From Ochrobactrum sp. CM-21-5 (lineage in GTDB: Bacteria; Pseudomonadota; Alphaproteobacteria; Rhizobiales; Rhizobiaceae), in assembly GCF_014253075.1 (NCBI RefSeq), contig NZ_JACLZJ010000002.1:558001-622000 (forward strand): a stretch of DNA of 64,000 nt. Direction: 5' to 3'. Below are positions 36,444 to 45,026 of this stretch, piece after piece; position 1 is the first letter of the stretch, and every line of letters begins with the position of its first letter. Under the pieces are notes generated by a model that saw nothing but the letters and a program-made list of their open reading frames with translations, was not told where the DNA came from and did no database searches. The position numbers and the translations under genes are program-made.

Positions 36444-37613
36444 ATGACCACTTTGACCGCTAAATGGAATTTCCCCACCACTGTGCTTTTCGGACCGGGC
36501 CGTATCAAGGAACTGCCTGCCGTCCTAAAGGCCGCCGGTATCAAGAACCCGCTTTTTGTCACCGATCCGGGGCTGGCCAGGCTGCCTGTGGTCGCGTCCA
36601 CTCTGGCGGTTCTCGATGCGGCAAACGTGCGCTATGCTGTCTTTTCCGATGTGAAACCCAATCCGGTCGAGAGCAATCTTCATGCAGGCGTCAAGGCGTT
36701 CAACGATGGCAAGCATGATGGCGTGATCGCTTTTGGCGGCGGCTCGGCACTCGATCTTGGCAAGTTGATCGCCTTTCAGTCTGGCCAGACGCGCCCTGTG
36801 TGGGATTTCGAGGACATTGACGACTGGTGGACCCGCGCTGACGGCGACGCTATCGCGCCGATTATCGCCGTGCCGACGACGGCCGGCACCGGCTCGGAAG
36901 TGGGCCGCGCAGGCGTGCTGACCAACGAAGCCACGCATACGAAGAAAGTCATCTTCCACCCGAAGATGCTTCCTGTAACGGTGATTGCCGATCCGGAGCT
37001 TTCCACCGGCATGCCGCCCTTCATCACCGCAGGCACTGGCATGGATGCGCTGGCGCATTGTCTTGAAGCCTATTGCGCACCGGGCTTTCACCCGATGGCA
37101 GACGGCATCGCACTTGAAGGCATCCGCCTCGTTTTCGAGAACCTGCCCAGAGCCTATGCCGATGGTTCCGACATCGAGGCGCGCGCGAATATGATGGCGG
37201 CGGCGGCCATGGGCGCGACCGCCTTTCAGAAAGGACTTGGCGCGATCCATTCGCTCTCCCACCCGATAGGCGCGCTTTACGACACTCATCACGGCATGAC
37301 CAATGCCGTCTTCATGCCCTATGTGCTACACCACAACCGGGTGGCGATTGAAAAGCGTATCGAGCGGCTTGCCGATTATCTTGGCATTGACGGTGGGTTC
37401 GACGGCTTCGTGGAAGCGATCATGAAGCTGCGCAAAGAGTTGGGCGTACCCAACAGCTTGCCGGAATTCATCAAGGGGCTGGACATGGATGAAGCGCGAA
37501 TAGATCTGATTGCGGAAATGGCGATCGTGGATCCGACCGCTGGCGGCAACCCCATTGAACTGACCAAGGAAGGCGCACTCAAGCTGCTCAACAACGCGCT
37601 GAACGGACAATAG
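36444..37613 (+). CDS. Iron-dependent alcohol dehydrogenase (group III)
   Basis: This 389-residue Fe-ADH has the NAD motif GGGSALDLGK, the conserved PTTAGTGSEV, and metal-ligand stretches (GMDALAHCLEAY and GAIHSLSHPIGALYDTHHG). The ATG at 36444 is used; the longer frame overlaps the upstream ALDH. It would oxidise a primary or amino-alcohol to the aldehyde for the ALDH. It is the last gene of the cluster, with a terminator after it. Confidence 0.93.
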   Translation: MTTLTAKWNFPTTVLFGPGRIKELPAVLKAAGIKNPLFVTDPGLARLPVVASTLAVLDAANVRYAVFSDVKPNPVESNLHAGVKAFNDGKHDGVIAFGGGSALDLGKLIAFQSGQTRPVWDFEDIDDWWTRADGDAIAPIIAVPTTAGTGSEVGRAGVLTNEATHTKKVIFHPKMLPVTVIADPELSTGMPPFITAGTGMDALAHCLEAYCAPGFHPMADGIALEGIRLVFENLPRAYADGSDIEARANMMAAAAMGATAFQKGLGAIHSLSHPIGALYDTHHGMTNAVFMPYVLHHNRVAIEKRIERLADYLGIDGGFDGFVEAIMKLRKELGVPNSLPEFIKGLDMDEARIDLIAEMAIVDPTAGGNPIELTKEGALKLLNNALNGQ

Positions 37614-37637
37614 TAAGCTTATAAAGCTGGTTCCCCA

Positions 37638-37662
37638 AAAGCGCCCCTCACGGGCGCTTTTT
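37638..37662. terminator. Bidirectional terminator between Fe-ADH and YeeE-pair genes
   Basis: AAAGCGCCC (37638-37646) pairs with GGGCGCTTT (37652-37660), followed by TT. The stem also contains the final codons and stop of the DUF6691 gene on the minus strand, so it serves both operons. Confidence 0.8.
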
Positions 37663-38091
37663 CGTCAGTTGGTCATGCGCGACCATTCCCGCCAGCATGC
37701 ACATCACAAAGAGTATGGTTTCCGCATATCCGACCGATAGGGAGGCAAGCGCCGGGCCCGGACAAAAGCCTCCAAGCCCCCACCCCAAGCCGAAAATCGC
37801 TGATCCGACAATCAACCGCTTATCGACAGGCCGCGTCGCGGGAAGGTGAAAGCTCTCATCGAACAGCGGCTTGGCAAACCGTTTCTGCAAAGCGACGCTT
37901 GCGAGCGCAACCAGCACCGCACCGCCAAGAACGAAAGCCAGCGTTGGATCCCATTCGCCGAAAATATCGAGAAAGCCTTGTACACGTGCAGGATTGACTA
38001 TGCCGGACAAAGCCAGCCCCAGCCCAAATACGATGCCGCTGATCAACGCCGCCCCTGCCCGGAGCCATTCACTGGAATTTGTCTGGTTCAT
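37648..38091 (-). CDS. DUF6691/YeeE-YedE-family inner-membrane sulfur transporter, second half
   Basis: This 147-residue membrane protein has four hydrophobic segments and the motif FGLGLALSGIVNPARVQGFL, which contains the conserved region of PmpB-type proteins. It pairs with the gene at 38088, which it overlaps by 4 bp. Together they resemble a split TsuA/YeeE thiosulfate or sulfur-compound permease. The stop codon lies within the terminator stem. Confidence 0.85.
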   Translation of the reverse strand: MNQTNSSEWLRAGAALISGIVFGLGLALSGIVNPARVQGFLDIFGEWDPTLAFVLGGAVLVALASVALQKRFAKPLFDESFHLPATRPVDKRLIVGSAIFGLGWGLGGFCPGPALASLSVGYAETILFVMCMLAGMVAHDQLTKKRP

Positions 38092-38501
38092 AGACCGAAA
38101 CCTCTCAAGATTGCCACAGCCAGAATGCCCGTCAGCAAGAAGGTGACGACCGCAACAACTGAACGTGGGGAGAAGCGAGCCAGCCCGACCACGCCATGAC
38201 CGCTGGTGCAGCCCGACCCCATACGCGACCCGAACCCGACCAGGAGGCCGGCAAGCATGATGATCGGCAACGGCGTTGAAATCGATATTTCAGGCCATTC
38301 TCCGGCAAGCAGCAGATAGATGACCGGTCCGAGCAGAAGACCGGCTAGAAAAGCGCCATTGGCGAGTGCGGATGAGCCTTGTGCCAGCCGGCCGACAATA
38401 CCGCTTATCCCCGCCACGCGGCCATTGATGAGAAGCAGAAGCCCCGCCGAGAGCCCTATGAGCGTGCCGCCCAAAAGCGGCATTGTATAATTCGCGATCA
38501 A
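38088..38501 (-). CDS. YeeE/YedE-family inner-membrane sulfur transporter, first half
   Basis: This 137-residue protein has four hydrophobic segments and the YeeE core GFGSRMGSGCTSGHGVVGLAR, in which the cysteine takes part in thiosulfate passage in TsuA. It is the first permease gene after the ArsR regulator (12 bp gap) and overlaps the second by 4 bp. In bigR operons such pairs export or import sulfur compounds next to a persulfide dioxygenase; that enzyme is missing here. Confidence 0.88.
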   Translation of the reverse strand: MIANYTMPLLGGTLIGLSAGLLLLINGRVAGISGIVGRLAQGSSALANGAFLAGLLLGPVIYLLLAGEWPEISISTPLPIIMLAGLLVGFGSRMGSGCTSGHGVVGLARFSPRSVVAVVTFLLTGILAVAILRGFGL

Positions 38502-38513
38502 CTGTGCGACCTC

Positions 38514-38828
38514 CTAATGGCAAAAGATATGATAGAGGGAATCGATAAGCTGCGCGGCGCGGGCTTCCGTAAGCCGATAGAAAATCTGTTTTCCATTCCG
38601 GCGTGTTTCGACAATGCCAGCCCCCCGCAACACGGTCAGCTGCTGTGAAAGCGTGGGCTGATAAATGCCCAGCTTGTCTTCCAGCTCCTTGACGGAGAAC
38701 TCCCCTTCTGCCAGCGCGCAGGCGAGCATCAGCCTCGCAGGATGCGCAAGCGTTTTCAAAAGCGTGGCAACTTCGGCGGATCGCTCCTCCATCAAGCGAC
38801 GGTCGATGCTGCTGTTTTCCGTTGACAT
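38514..38828 (-). CDS. ArsR/BigR-type sulfide- or redox-sensing repressor
   Basis: This 104-residue winged-helix regulator has a helix-turn-helix around LEDKLGIYQPTLSQQLTVLR. Two cysteines are placed as in BigR/SqrR: one in MLACALAEGE and one near the C-terminus (YHIFCH). These could form the persulfide bridge that senses sulfide. It controls the YeeE pair, and a perfect inverted repeat just upstream of its start is the likely operator. Confidence 0.85.
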   Translation of the reverse strand: MSTENSSIDRRLMEERSAEVATLLKTLAHPARLMLACALAEGEFSVKELEDKLGIYQPTLSQQLTVLRGAGIVETRRNGKQIFYRLTEARAAQLIDSLYHIFCH

Positions 38829-38839
38829 GGCTTGTCCCT

Positions 38840-38863
38840 ATATTATACATTATCATATAATAT
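38840..38863. promoter_or_regulatory. BigR-type operator
   Basis: ATATTATA (38840-38847) and TATAATAT (38856-38863) form a perfect inverted repeat with an 8-bp spacer. AT-rich repeats of this shape are the BigR binding site. It overlaps the expected promoter, 12-35 bp upstream of the regulator's start, and predicts autorepression. Confidence 0.7.
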
Positions 38864-38995
38864 GTCAATATTTTCAATATGCCGTGTTTACTTGTCAGAC
38901 AACGCATCGAAACCGATGGACAGGATTTCACTGCTCAGTTAAATTGCGGCCTCTAATTTATTGGCTTCGCAGAGTTTTTTTATTGGTTTTTTATC

Positions 38996-40054
38996 GTGCA
39001 AGAAGAAGTCTTCATTTCTACCGAGAACATCGCCCCCGAATTGAGGGGGGATCTCTGGAGAGAGGTCACCCGCCCTCTTTTTTCGGTCGACTGTCCCAAT
39101 GGAAGTAAAGATCGGAAAATAGAGGGCTTCGTACGATCACGTAAACTGGGCAGCCTGCTGATCTGCAAGGCGGGTTTCAACCCGCAACATTATCTTCGAG
39201 ATCGCCGGATTATCCTGGATAGCGACCTCGATATCTATCTGCTTCAGGTTTTCACTTCAGGTCACCTGACCGGAAACTTTGAAGGACGTTCCGTCACAGT
39301 CGATCCGGGTGATATATGCATCATCGATATGTCGAAGACGTTTGAAAGTTGCGTTACGCTCGGCACGACCATATCGATCTTTCTTCCTCGCGGAATCGTT
39401 GACAAAGCCACCAGCCACCGCAACATCCACGGCCTGACCCTGAAAGCCTGCAATCCGGTTACCAGACTGGTTTCCGATTTTGTGGCAAGCCTGATGCACA
39501 ACGCGACCAATCTTTCCGCCGCGGAAAACAGCGCGATGGAAGAAACCGCCGGAAACTTCATCGGCACCATACTGGCTTACAAAAGCGCCGAATTCACCAC
39601 TGCCACGGAAACAGCATTTCCTTCCCTGTTACGAGATCGCATTCTGGAATTCATAGACATGAACCTGCTTAGGCCCGAGCTATGCCCATCGCTGATCATA
39701 GAGCGGTTCAAACTGTCCCGGGCCCATCTCTACAGAACATTTACCGAAGACGGCGGGGTAGCCAAGATAATAAGGGAAAAGCGCCTCGATCTTGCCTACA
39801 GAGAATTGCTGCGCCAGGACGAAGCGCCTTCCGCGAAAGCCATCGCCTATAAACTGGGCTTTACGAACAGCCATCAGTTCTTACGCGGGTTCAATACACG
39901 ATTTGGAGTAAAACCATCAGAATTACGAAAAAATGCGATCAATAAATTAAACAGATATTCCTCGCCGGAAACCATACACGAATACTTTAAAAATATACAA
40001 TTAAGGGCGATGTCCAAGCAGGACCGCATTGTTCCAAATTCTTCTGATATGTAG
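38996..40054 (+). CDS. AraC-family transcriptional regulator
   Basis: This 352-residue protein has an N-terminal cupin-like AraC-binding domain (about 30-190, with VTVDPGDICIIDMSK) and a C-terminal double helix-turn-helix (about 215-310: KLSRAHLYRTF and AIAYKLGFTNSHQFLRGFNTRFG). The start is the GTG at 38996, since no ATG in frame precedes the domain. A tail of about 40 residues follows the DNA-binding domain. Target unknown; the EamA gene downstream is a possible partner. Confidence 0.85.
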   Translation: MQEEVFISTENIAPELRGDLWREVTRPLFSVDCPNGSKDRKIEGFVRSRKLGSLLICKAGFNPQHYLRDRRIILDSDLDIYLLQVFTSGHLTGNFEGRSVTVDPGDICIIDMSKTFESCVTLGTTISIFLPRGIVDKATSHRNIHGLTLKACNPVTRLVSDFVASLMHNATNLSAAENSAMEETAGNFIGTILAYKSAEFTTATETAFPSLLRDRILEFIDMNLLRPELCPSLIIERFKLSRAHLYRTFTEDGGVAKIIREKRLDLAYRELLRQDEAPSAKAIAYKLGFTNSHQFLRGFNTRFGVKPSELRKNAINKLNRYSSPETIHEYFKNIQLRAMSKQDRIVPNSSDM

Positions 40055-40330
40055 TCATAATATCCGTTCCTTTCCGTGCACGTCATTGCGCGACACCGCA
40101 AACCGGGCCGCAGGAATATCGGCACAGACAGAAAGCACGGGACGCCACAAACACACGTCTTTGGTCTACTTGACCGACCGCTCTCATCGGGTCTACTGAC
40201 CGTTGATGATCCCGGGTTGAATTTCGCTCTTCCTGTCCCGGACATCCACCTCTCGGCAGAATTGCACTTCTGGCAGGATCGCTTCCGGCGAAGCCATAAG
40301 TGCGTTCGCTCAATTATCGGAATATCGAAA
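40055..40330. other. Intergenic region before the EamA gene
   Basis: 276 bp with an open frame but no codon or family evidence of a gene. It contains GGTCTACTTGACCG and GGGTCTACTGACCG near 40161-40202, a direct repeat of TCTACT(T)GACCG that could be a regulator site for the following gene. Confidence 0.4.
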
Positions 40331-41230
40331 GTGACGCATACCACCATCCCCAGTTCCACAGCTTCATCCCCACAGCGCTGGGCAATGATGGCGCTGATCG
40401 CGGGGGGCATTGCCATCGGCAGCTCGCCGATCTTTGTCCGCCTTTCGGAAGTGGGTCCGCTAGCCACCGGTTTCTGGCGTCTGGCGCTCGCAATACTGCC
40501 TCTGCTGCTCATCGACGGACGCGACCGTCACGAGAAAAACGACGCAGCACCCCTCACCCTGCCGGACTGCCTGCGCCTGGCAGTGCCTGGCATCTTCATA
40601 GCCGCCGACCTTGCTGCATGGCATCTGTCCCTGCATATGACGTCCGTCGCAAATGCGACATTACTGGCTAATATGGCTCCAATTTTCGTCACCATCGGCG
40701 CCTGGCTGCTTTTCAAGTCACGCGTCAGCGCTTCCTTCACCGTCGGCCTCGCCGTTGCCATTCTGGGCGTGATCGTCCTGAAGGGCGGACCGGGCGAATT
40801 GGTGCATGCGCAATCGTCTGGTGACGCCATGGCGCTTCTCGCCGCCGTTTTCTATGCAGGCTATATTCTGTCCGTCGGCCGGTTGCGCAGCCGGTTTTCA
40901 ACCATGCGCATCATGTTGTGGAGCAGCGGCATTGCCGCGCTTTTCTCTCTGCCGGTCGCATATTTCATGGAAGATCAAATTCTGCCGGCCACGCTTTATG
41001 GCTGGCTGATCCTCGCAGGACTGGCCTGGGTAACGCACGCAGCCGGTCAAAGCATGATCGCCTATGCGCTGGCCTATCTGCCCGCATCGTTTTCGTCACT
41101 GACCTTGCTGCTTCAGCCCGTGATCGCGGCGTTTCTCGCCTGGACAATCCTTGCCGAACCGATCGGGAGCCTGCAGGCACTTGGTGGCGCCATCGTCATT
41201 TCCGGCATTCTGATCGCCCGTCGCGGATAA
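40331..41230 (+). CDS. EamA-family drug/metabolite exporter
   Basis: This 299-residue membrane protein has ten hydrophobic segments in two EamA repeats (IGSSPIFVRLSEVGPLATGF and, in the second half, TLLLQPVIAAFLAWTILAEP). The start is taken as the GTG at 40331; ATG codons at 40385 and 40388 would shorten it by 18 residues and remain possible. It lies after an AraC gene, so that regulator may control it. The substrate is unknown; relatives export amino acids or metabolites. Confidence 0.85.
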   Translation: MTHTTIPSSTASSPQRWAMMALIAGGIAIGSSPIFVRLSEVGPLATGFWRLALAILPLLLIDGRDRHEKNDAAPLTLPDCLRLAVPGIFIAADLAAWHLSLHMTSVANATLLANMAPIFVTIGAWLLFKSRVSASFTVGLAVAILGVIVLKGGPGELVHAQSSGDAMALLAAVFYAGYILSVGRLRSRFSTMRIMLWSSGIAALFSLPVAYFMEDQILPATLYGWLILAGLAWVTHAAGQSMIAYALAYLPASFSSLTLLLQPVIAAFLAWTILAEPIGSLQALGGAIVISGILIARRG

Positions 41231-41248
41231 GAAGCCGGAATATGAAAA

Positions 41249-41273
41249 AGCCCCGGTAACACAGCCGGGGCTT
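41249..41273. terminator. Terminator between EamA and betaine-importer operon
   Basis: AAGCCCCGG (41249-41257) pairs with CCGGGGCTT (41265-41273). On the minus strand TTTTTCAT follows, so it ends the betaine operon; on the plus strand it is a weaker stop for EamA. Confidence 0.8.
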
Positions 41274-41296
41274 CCATTCTCACATTTAACTGCGCG

Positions 41297-42163
41297 TTAT
41301 TCGGCAAGCCATTCCTTGATACGATCAGGATGGTCGGCAATATACTTGTCGACAGCCTTTTCGTAAGAGGTTTCCTGCGCATCGAACATTGCAGCTTCCA
41401 GTTCGCTGATCGGGATGTTCATCTTGGCAAGCAGCGCAGCCGCCTTCGGGTTTTCTTCCTTGAAGCCCTTGCGCGCGATGGCGTCGATATGTTCGGCACC
41501 ACCCAGTGCGCCTTCCGGATCGGCGATGTAGCGCAGCTTGTACTTTCCGAACATCCAGTGCGGGCTCCACGATGTCGCGACAAACCAGCCATCGGAGCGG
41601 GTCGCCCGGTCGACCGTGGTCAGCATCGCGGCTTCACTCGAAATGTTGAGCTTGTAGTCCAGCCCGTATTTCTTGATGGCTTCCTGCGACAAACGGGTAA
41701 GGCCTGCGCCCGGATCGATGCCCTGGATCTCGCCCTTCAGCTTTTCGCGAACTTCCGGCTTCTTGAGATCTTCGATGGAGCTGATCTCGCTTTCCGGAAT
41801 ATAGTCCGGAACGATCCAGCCAAGCTTTGCGCCTTCATAAAGCGGACCGAGGTTTTCAACCTTGTCCTCGACGCGCTTATAATAGTCGGCATGGGTTTCC
41901 GGTAACCATGCCATCATCATCGCATCGATATCGCCACGGCTCACACCCTGATAAAGCGGCGCCACGTCCGTCTGAACCAGTTCGACCTTCTGGTCGAGAT
42001 TGTCTTCGATCAGCTTCTTGGCGAGCTTGGTGACGAATTCAGCGTCCGACCAGGGTGCCCAGCCGATCTTCACCGTCTTGGCATCCTGCGCAAAGGCTGC
42101 GCCCATCGTCATGGTACCCGCCACCACTGCCGCCAGACCGAATTTTGTTAGATGTCCTAACAT
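41297..42163 (-). CDS. Glycine betaine/choline-type ABC binding protein
   Basis: This 288-residue OpuAC-type binding protein has a Sec signal ending GAAFAQ. The quaternary-amine fold has aromatic residues suited to a cation cage (GWAPWSDAEF, WLPETHADYY and ATSWSPHWMFGKYK). The ATG at 42163 is preceded by an ideal AAGGAG; the longer frame is not needed. Third gene of a ProVWX-like operon. Betaine, proline betaine or choline are all possible. Confidence 0.9.
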   Translation of the reverse strand: MLGHLTKFGLAAVVAGTMTMGAAFAQDAKTVKIGWAPWSDAEFVTKLAKKLIEDNLDQKVELVQTDVAPLYQGVSRGDIDAMMMAWLPETHADYYKRVEDKVENLGPLYEGAKLGWIVPDYIPESEISSIEDLKKPEVREKLKGEIQGIDPGAGLTRLSQEAIKKYGLDYKLNISSEAAMLTTVDRATRSDGWFVATSWSPHWMFGKYKLRYIADPEGALGGAEHIDAIARKGFKEENPKAAALLAKMNIPISELEAAMFDAQETSYEKAVDKYIADHPDRIKEWLAE

Positions 42164-42210
42164 ACCTACTCCTTTTCGATTGGTTTCAGTTCCCGTTATT
42201 TTTGTCTGTT

Positions 42211-43116
42211 TCATGCTTCCTGCTTGCGAAAGGACGAGGCGGACTGTTCGCCCGCCGCCTTTCTCAAAGATGCCAGCCTCTTGAAGAAACCAGCTCCACC
42301 TTTGCCGAAACTCTGGGTGATACGGTCAAGGATGACCGCCAGAATGACGACAGCGAGACCGCCCTCGAAACCAAGGCCCACATTCAGGCGCTGGATGCCG
42401 GTCAGAACCGTGTTGCCAAGACCGCCCGCCCCGATCATCGAGGCAATGACAACCATCGACAGCGACAGCATGATCGTCTGGTTGATACCGGCCATGATCG
42501 AAGGCATGGCGTTGGGCAGCTGCACCTTGAACAGAAGCTGCCGCGACGTGCAGCCGAACGCCAATCCCGCCTCAACGAATTCGGCGTCGACCTGCCGGAT
42601 GCCGAGATTGGTGAGCCGCACCACCGGCGGCATGGCGAAGATCACCGTTGCAATCGTACCCGGCACCGCGCCGAGGCCAAAAAACATCGCCGCCGGAATG
42701 AGGTAAACGAAAGCGGGCATGGTCTGCATCAGGTCGAGAACCGGACGCACGACTGAAGCCACGCCATCGCTGCGCGCCATGGCGATGCCAAGCGGAATGC
42801 CGATCACCACCGCAATGACGGTGGAGGCCAGCACCAGCGACAGGCTTTCCATCGTGCCGTTCCACAGATCCATGTGGATGATAAGCGCGAGAGCGAGAGC
42901 GGTGAAGACCGCGAACTTCCAGCTGACGCGCCATAGCGCGAGCAGTGTGAGAATAGCGATACCCGCCACTGGCGGAACCGCTATGAGTGCGTTCTGAATG
43001 CCATCGGTCACGAAACCGATCGCGGCTGCGATCATATCGAGCGCAGGTGTGAAGTGATCGAGAATATAGTTGACCACTATATCCGCCCACCCGCCGATAC
43101 TAAAATCTAAATCCAT
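42211..43116 (-). CDS. Glycine betaine/proline ABC permease (ProW/OpuAB type)
   Basis: This 301-residue inner-membrane permease has about six hydrophobic segments and the BPD core FGCTSRQLLFKVQLPNAMPS (EAA loop). It belongs to the operon with ATPase 43202 and binding protein 41297. Start is the ATG at 43116. Confidence 0.92.
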   Translation of the reverse strand: MDLDFSIGGWADIVVNYILDHFTPALDMIAAAIGFVTDGIQNALIAVPPVAGIAILTLLALWRVSWKFAVFTALALALIIHMDLWNGTMESLSLVLASTVIAVVIGIPLGIAMARSDGVASVVRPVLDLMQTMPAFVYLIPAAMFFGLGAVPGTIATVIFAMPPVVRLTNLGIRQVDAEFVEAGLAFGCTSRQLLFKVQLPNAMPSIMAGINQTIMLSLSMVVIASMIGAGGLGNTVLTGIQRLNVGLGFEGGLAVVILAVILDRITQSFGKGGAGFFKRLASLRKAAGEQSASSFRKQEA

Positions 43117-43201
43117 GGTTTACCGTCCACTTCAGGTCTTGTTGCCTCTGGATTGGACCAAACCCGCTCGCTTGCGAGCAAAAGTCCGGCTGGCGCGCGT
43201 T

Positions 43202-44386
43202 TCAGCCCGCGCGACCGAGCGTTTCAAGCAATGCCGATTTGCTGATGGCACCCAGATAACGGTTCTGTCTGTCCGTGACCGGAACCGGCCACGGGCTTTC
43301 AGCCACCTGCGTGAGAAGCCCGGAGAGCGGCGCATCGGCTTCGATTGCCGCAACGTCGTCGAGCCGTTCTCCGCCCTGTGTCGCCGTTCCGTTGGCAAGC
43401 GCATCCCGGCTCACCATGCCACGATAGGTGCGATCCGTGTCGATCAATACGCCAAAGATCTTGCCGCTGGCATCGAAGCGTTCCAGCGCCGTTGCCAATT
43501 GCTCGGGTTCGAAGACGATAAGCTCGTCTTCGCGCGCCACATCCGCGGCCTTGAATACCCGGGAAACATCGACATTACGGAAGAAGGAGCGAACATAATC
43601 GTTCGCAGGCGCCGAAACGATTTCGTTGGGCGTTCCCACCTGCACGACCTTGCCGTGCTGCATGATGCAGATACGGTCGCCAATACGCATGGCTTCATCA
43701 AGATCGTGGCTGACGAAAATGATGGTGCGCCGACTTTCGGCCTGAAGCCGCTTCAGCTCGTCCTGCATTTCCGTCCGGATCAGCGGATCGAGCGCCGAGA
43801 AGGCTTCGTCCATCAGCAGGATTGTCGGCTCGCTGGCCAATGCACGTGCCAGACCGACACGCTGCTTCATGCCGCCGGAGAGCTGGTCGGGCATACTGTG
43901 CGCATAAGGTTCCAGACCGACAGCCGCAAGCGCCTTCAAGGCCTTTTCGTGCCGTTCGGCTTCGCCCATTCCGGCAACTTCAAGGCCGAATGCAGCGTTG
44001 TTCAGAACCGAACGGTTCGGAAGCAGCGCAAAAGACTGGAACACCATGCTCATGTCGCGGCGACGAAGATCGATGAGCTCGCGTTTCGTCATTTCGACGA
44101 TATTGCGACCATCCACCTCGATGGAACCGGCAGTGGGTTCGATCAGGCGATTGAGCAGGCGCAGAAGTGTAGATTTTCCTGAGCCGGAGAGGCCCATAAT
44201 AACGAATACTTCGCCTTCGTGAATGTCGAAGGTCGCATTATCCACACCGATGGTAGCCCCTAATTCGCTGTGAATCTGCGTCTTTGATTTACCTGCACGC
44301 AACTCTTGCATTGCGCGATCCGGATCGTCGCCAAAGACTTTAAACACGCCATTCAAGCTTATTTTTGTCTCCGCAGGCGACTTCAT
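43202..44386 (-). CDS. Glycine betaine/proline ABC ATPase with CBS domains (ProV/OpuAA type)
   Basis: This 394-residue ATPase has the QAT-family N-terminal extension (DDPDRAMQELRAGKSK), Walker A GLSGSGKST, signature LSGGMKQR, Walker B ILLMDEAFSALDP, and C-terminal CBS repeats (about 285-394) that in OpuA sense ionic strength. The start at 44386 has an AAGGATG RBS; an ATG 30 bp upstream is an alternative. First gene of the operon, so osmotic control is likely. Confidence 0.93.
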   Translation of the reverse strand: MKSPAETKISLNGVFKVFGDDPDRAMQELRAGKSKTQIHSELGATIGVDNATFDIHEGEVFVIMGLSGSGKSTLLRLLNRLIEPTAGSIEVDGRNIVEMTKRELIDLRRRDMSMVFQSFALLPNRSVLNNAAFGLEVAGMGEAERHEKALKALAAVGLEPYAHSMPDQLSGGMKQRVGLARALASEPTILLMDEAFSALDPLIRTEMQDELKRLQAESRRTIIFVSHDLDEAMRIGDRICIMQHGKVVQVGTPNEIVSAPANDYVRSFFRNVDVSRVFKAADVAREDELIVFEPEQLATALERFDASGKIFGVLIDTDRTYRGMVSRDALANGTATQGGERLDDVAAIEADAPLSGLLTQVAESPWPVPVTDRQNRYLGAISKSALLETLGRAG

Positions 44387-45026
44387 ACTTTCATCCTTGT
44401 ATAAAATACCATGCATTAAGTTTAACCCCGCTGTGCTGGCGGACTTAATCTCCTTTTCATCATTGAAATAACTTCATTCCAAAGCAAAATGCTCACAAGC
44501 AATTTGCGCCACACGAAAGGTCCGCGCGGAATGATTAACGATAGATTGCATGATTCTATATAGGTCATTTCCCGACATGTCCACCCACAGCCGTGAATTC
44601 ATCTCAGCGTATCGCCCGACAACCCGGCCCCTTGAATGATTTTTTGAAGGGCTGCGCAGCGAAACATGAAAGGCTGGCGGAGGTCTGCGGCAGTTACCGC
44701 AAGACGACCAGCCTGACAACGATAGTAGTCTTCTTCCAGCCTCGCGCCCGAACGGCCTGCGACAAATATGGCGTCAGGTGCGACATCAGTCTTTTTAGTA
44801 TAGCACAAAGGAAATTTATCTGAATAACAGTAAAATAGTATGATTATACTGAAGAACTTCGAACAAAAAATGCGCAGCGATTTTGCATCGGAGAGTGCGA
44901 AAAAACAGGGGGCTGGAAGCAGTTCCGGCGTTTCCGTTTAAACGGGAACCGCTCGACACTTGCTCCAGAAATCGCGGGGCCGACACATCGACTGGAACCC
45001 GCAAAACCACTGCAAATACTGATTTA
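44387..45026. other. Intergenic region between betaine importer and SnoaL-like gene
   Basis: 640 bp with no gene I can support; short frames here have no recognisable domain. It holds the betaine-operon promoter (44390-44580) and a repeat copy at 44871-44953. Confidence 0.5.
44871..44953. repeat. Dispersed intergenic repeat, copy 3 (divergent)
   Basis: The element GCGCAGCGATTTTGCATCGG is followed by AAAAAACAGGG and a tail at 44929-44950 that contains TTTCCGTTTAAACGGGAACC. This tail matches copy 4 at 62071-62092 except for one base, and its GTTTAAAC centre is an eight-base palindrome. The front end of the element is degraded. Confidence 0.55.

Noticed and set aside
43070-44182. 370-residue plus-strand open frame
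   Set aside because: Antisense to the betaine importer ATPase gene.
44593-44823. 76-residue plus-strand open frame in the long intergenic region
   Set aside because: No RBS of note and no recognisable domain; kept as part of the intergenic region.
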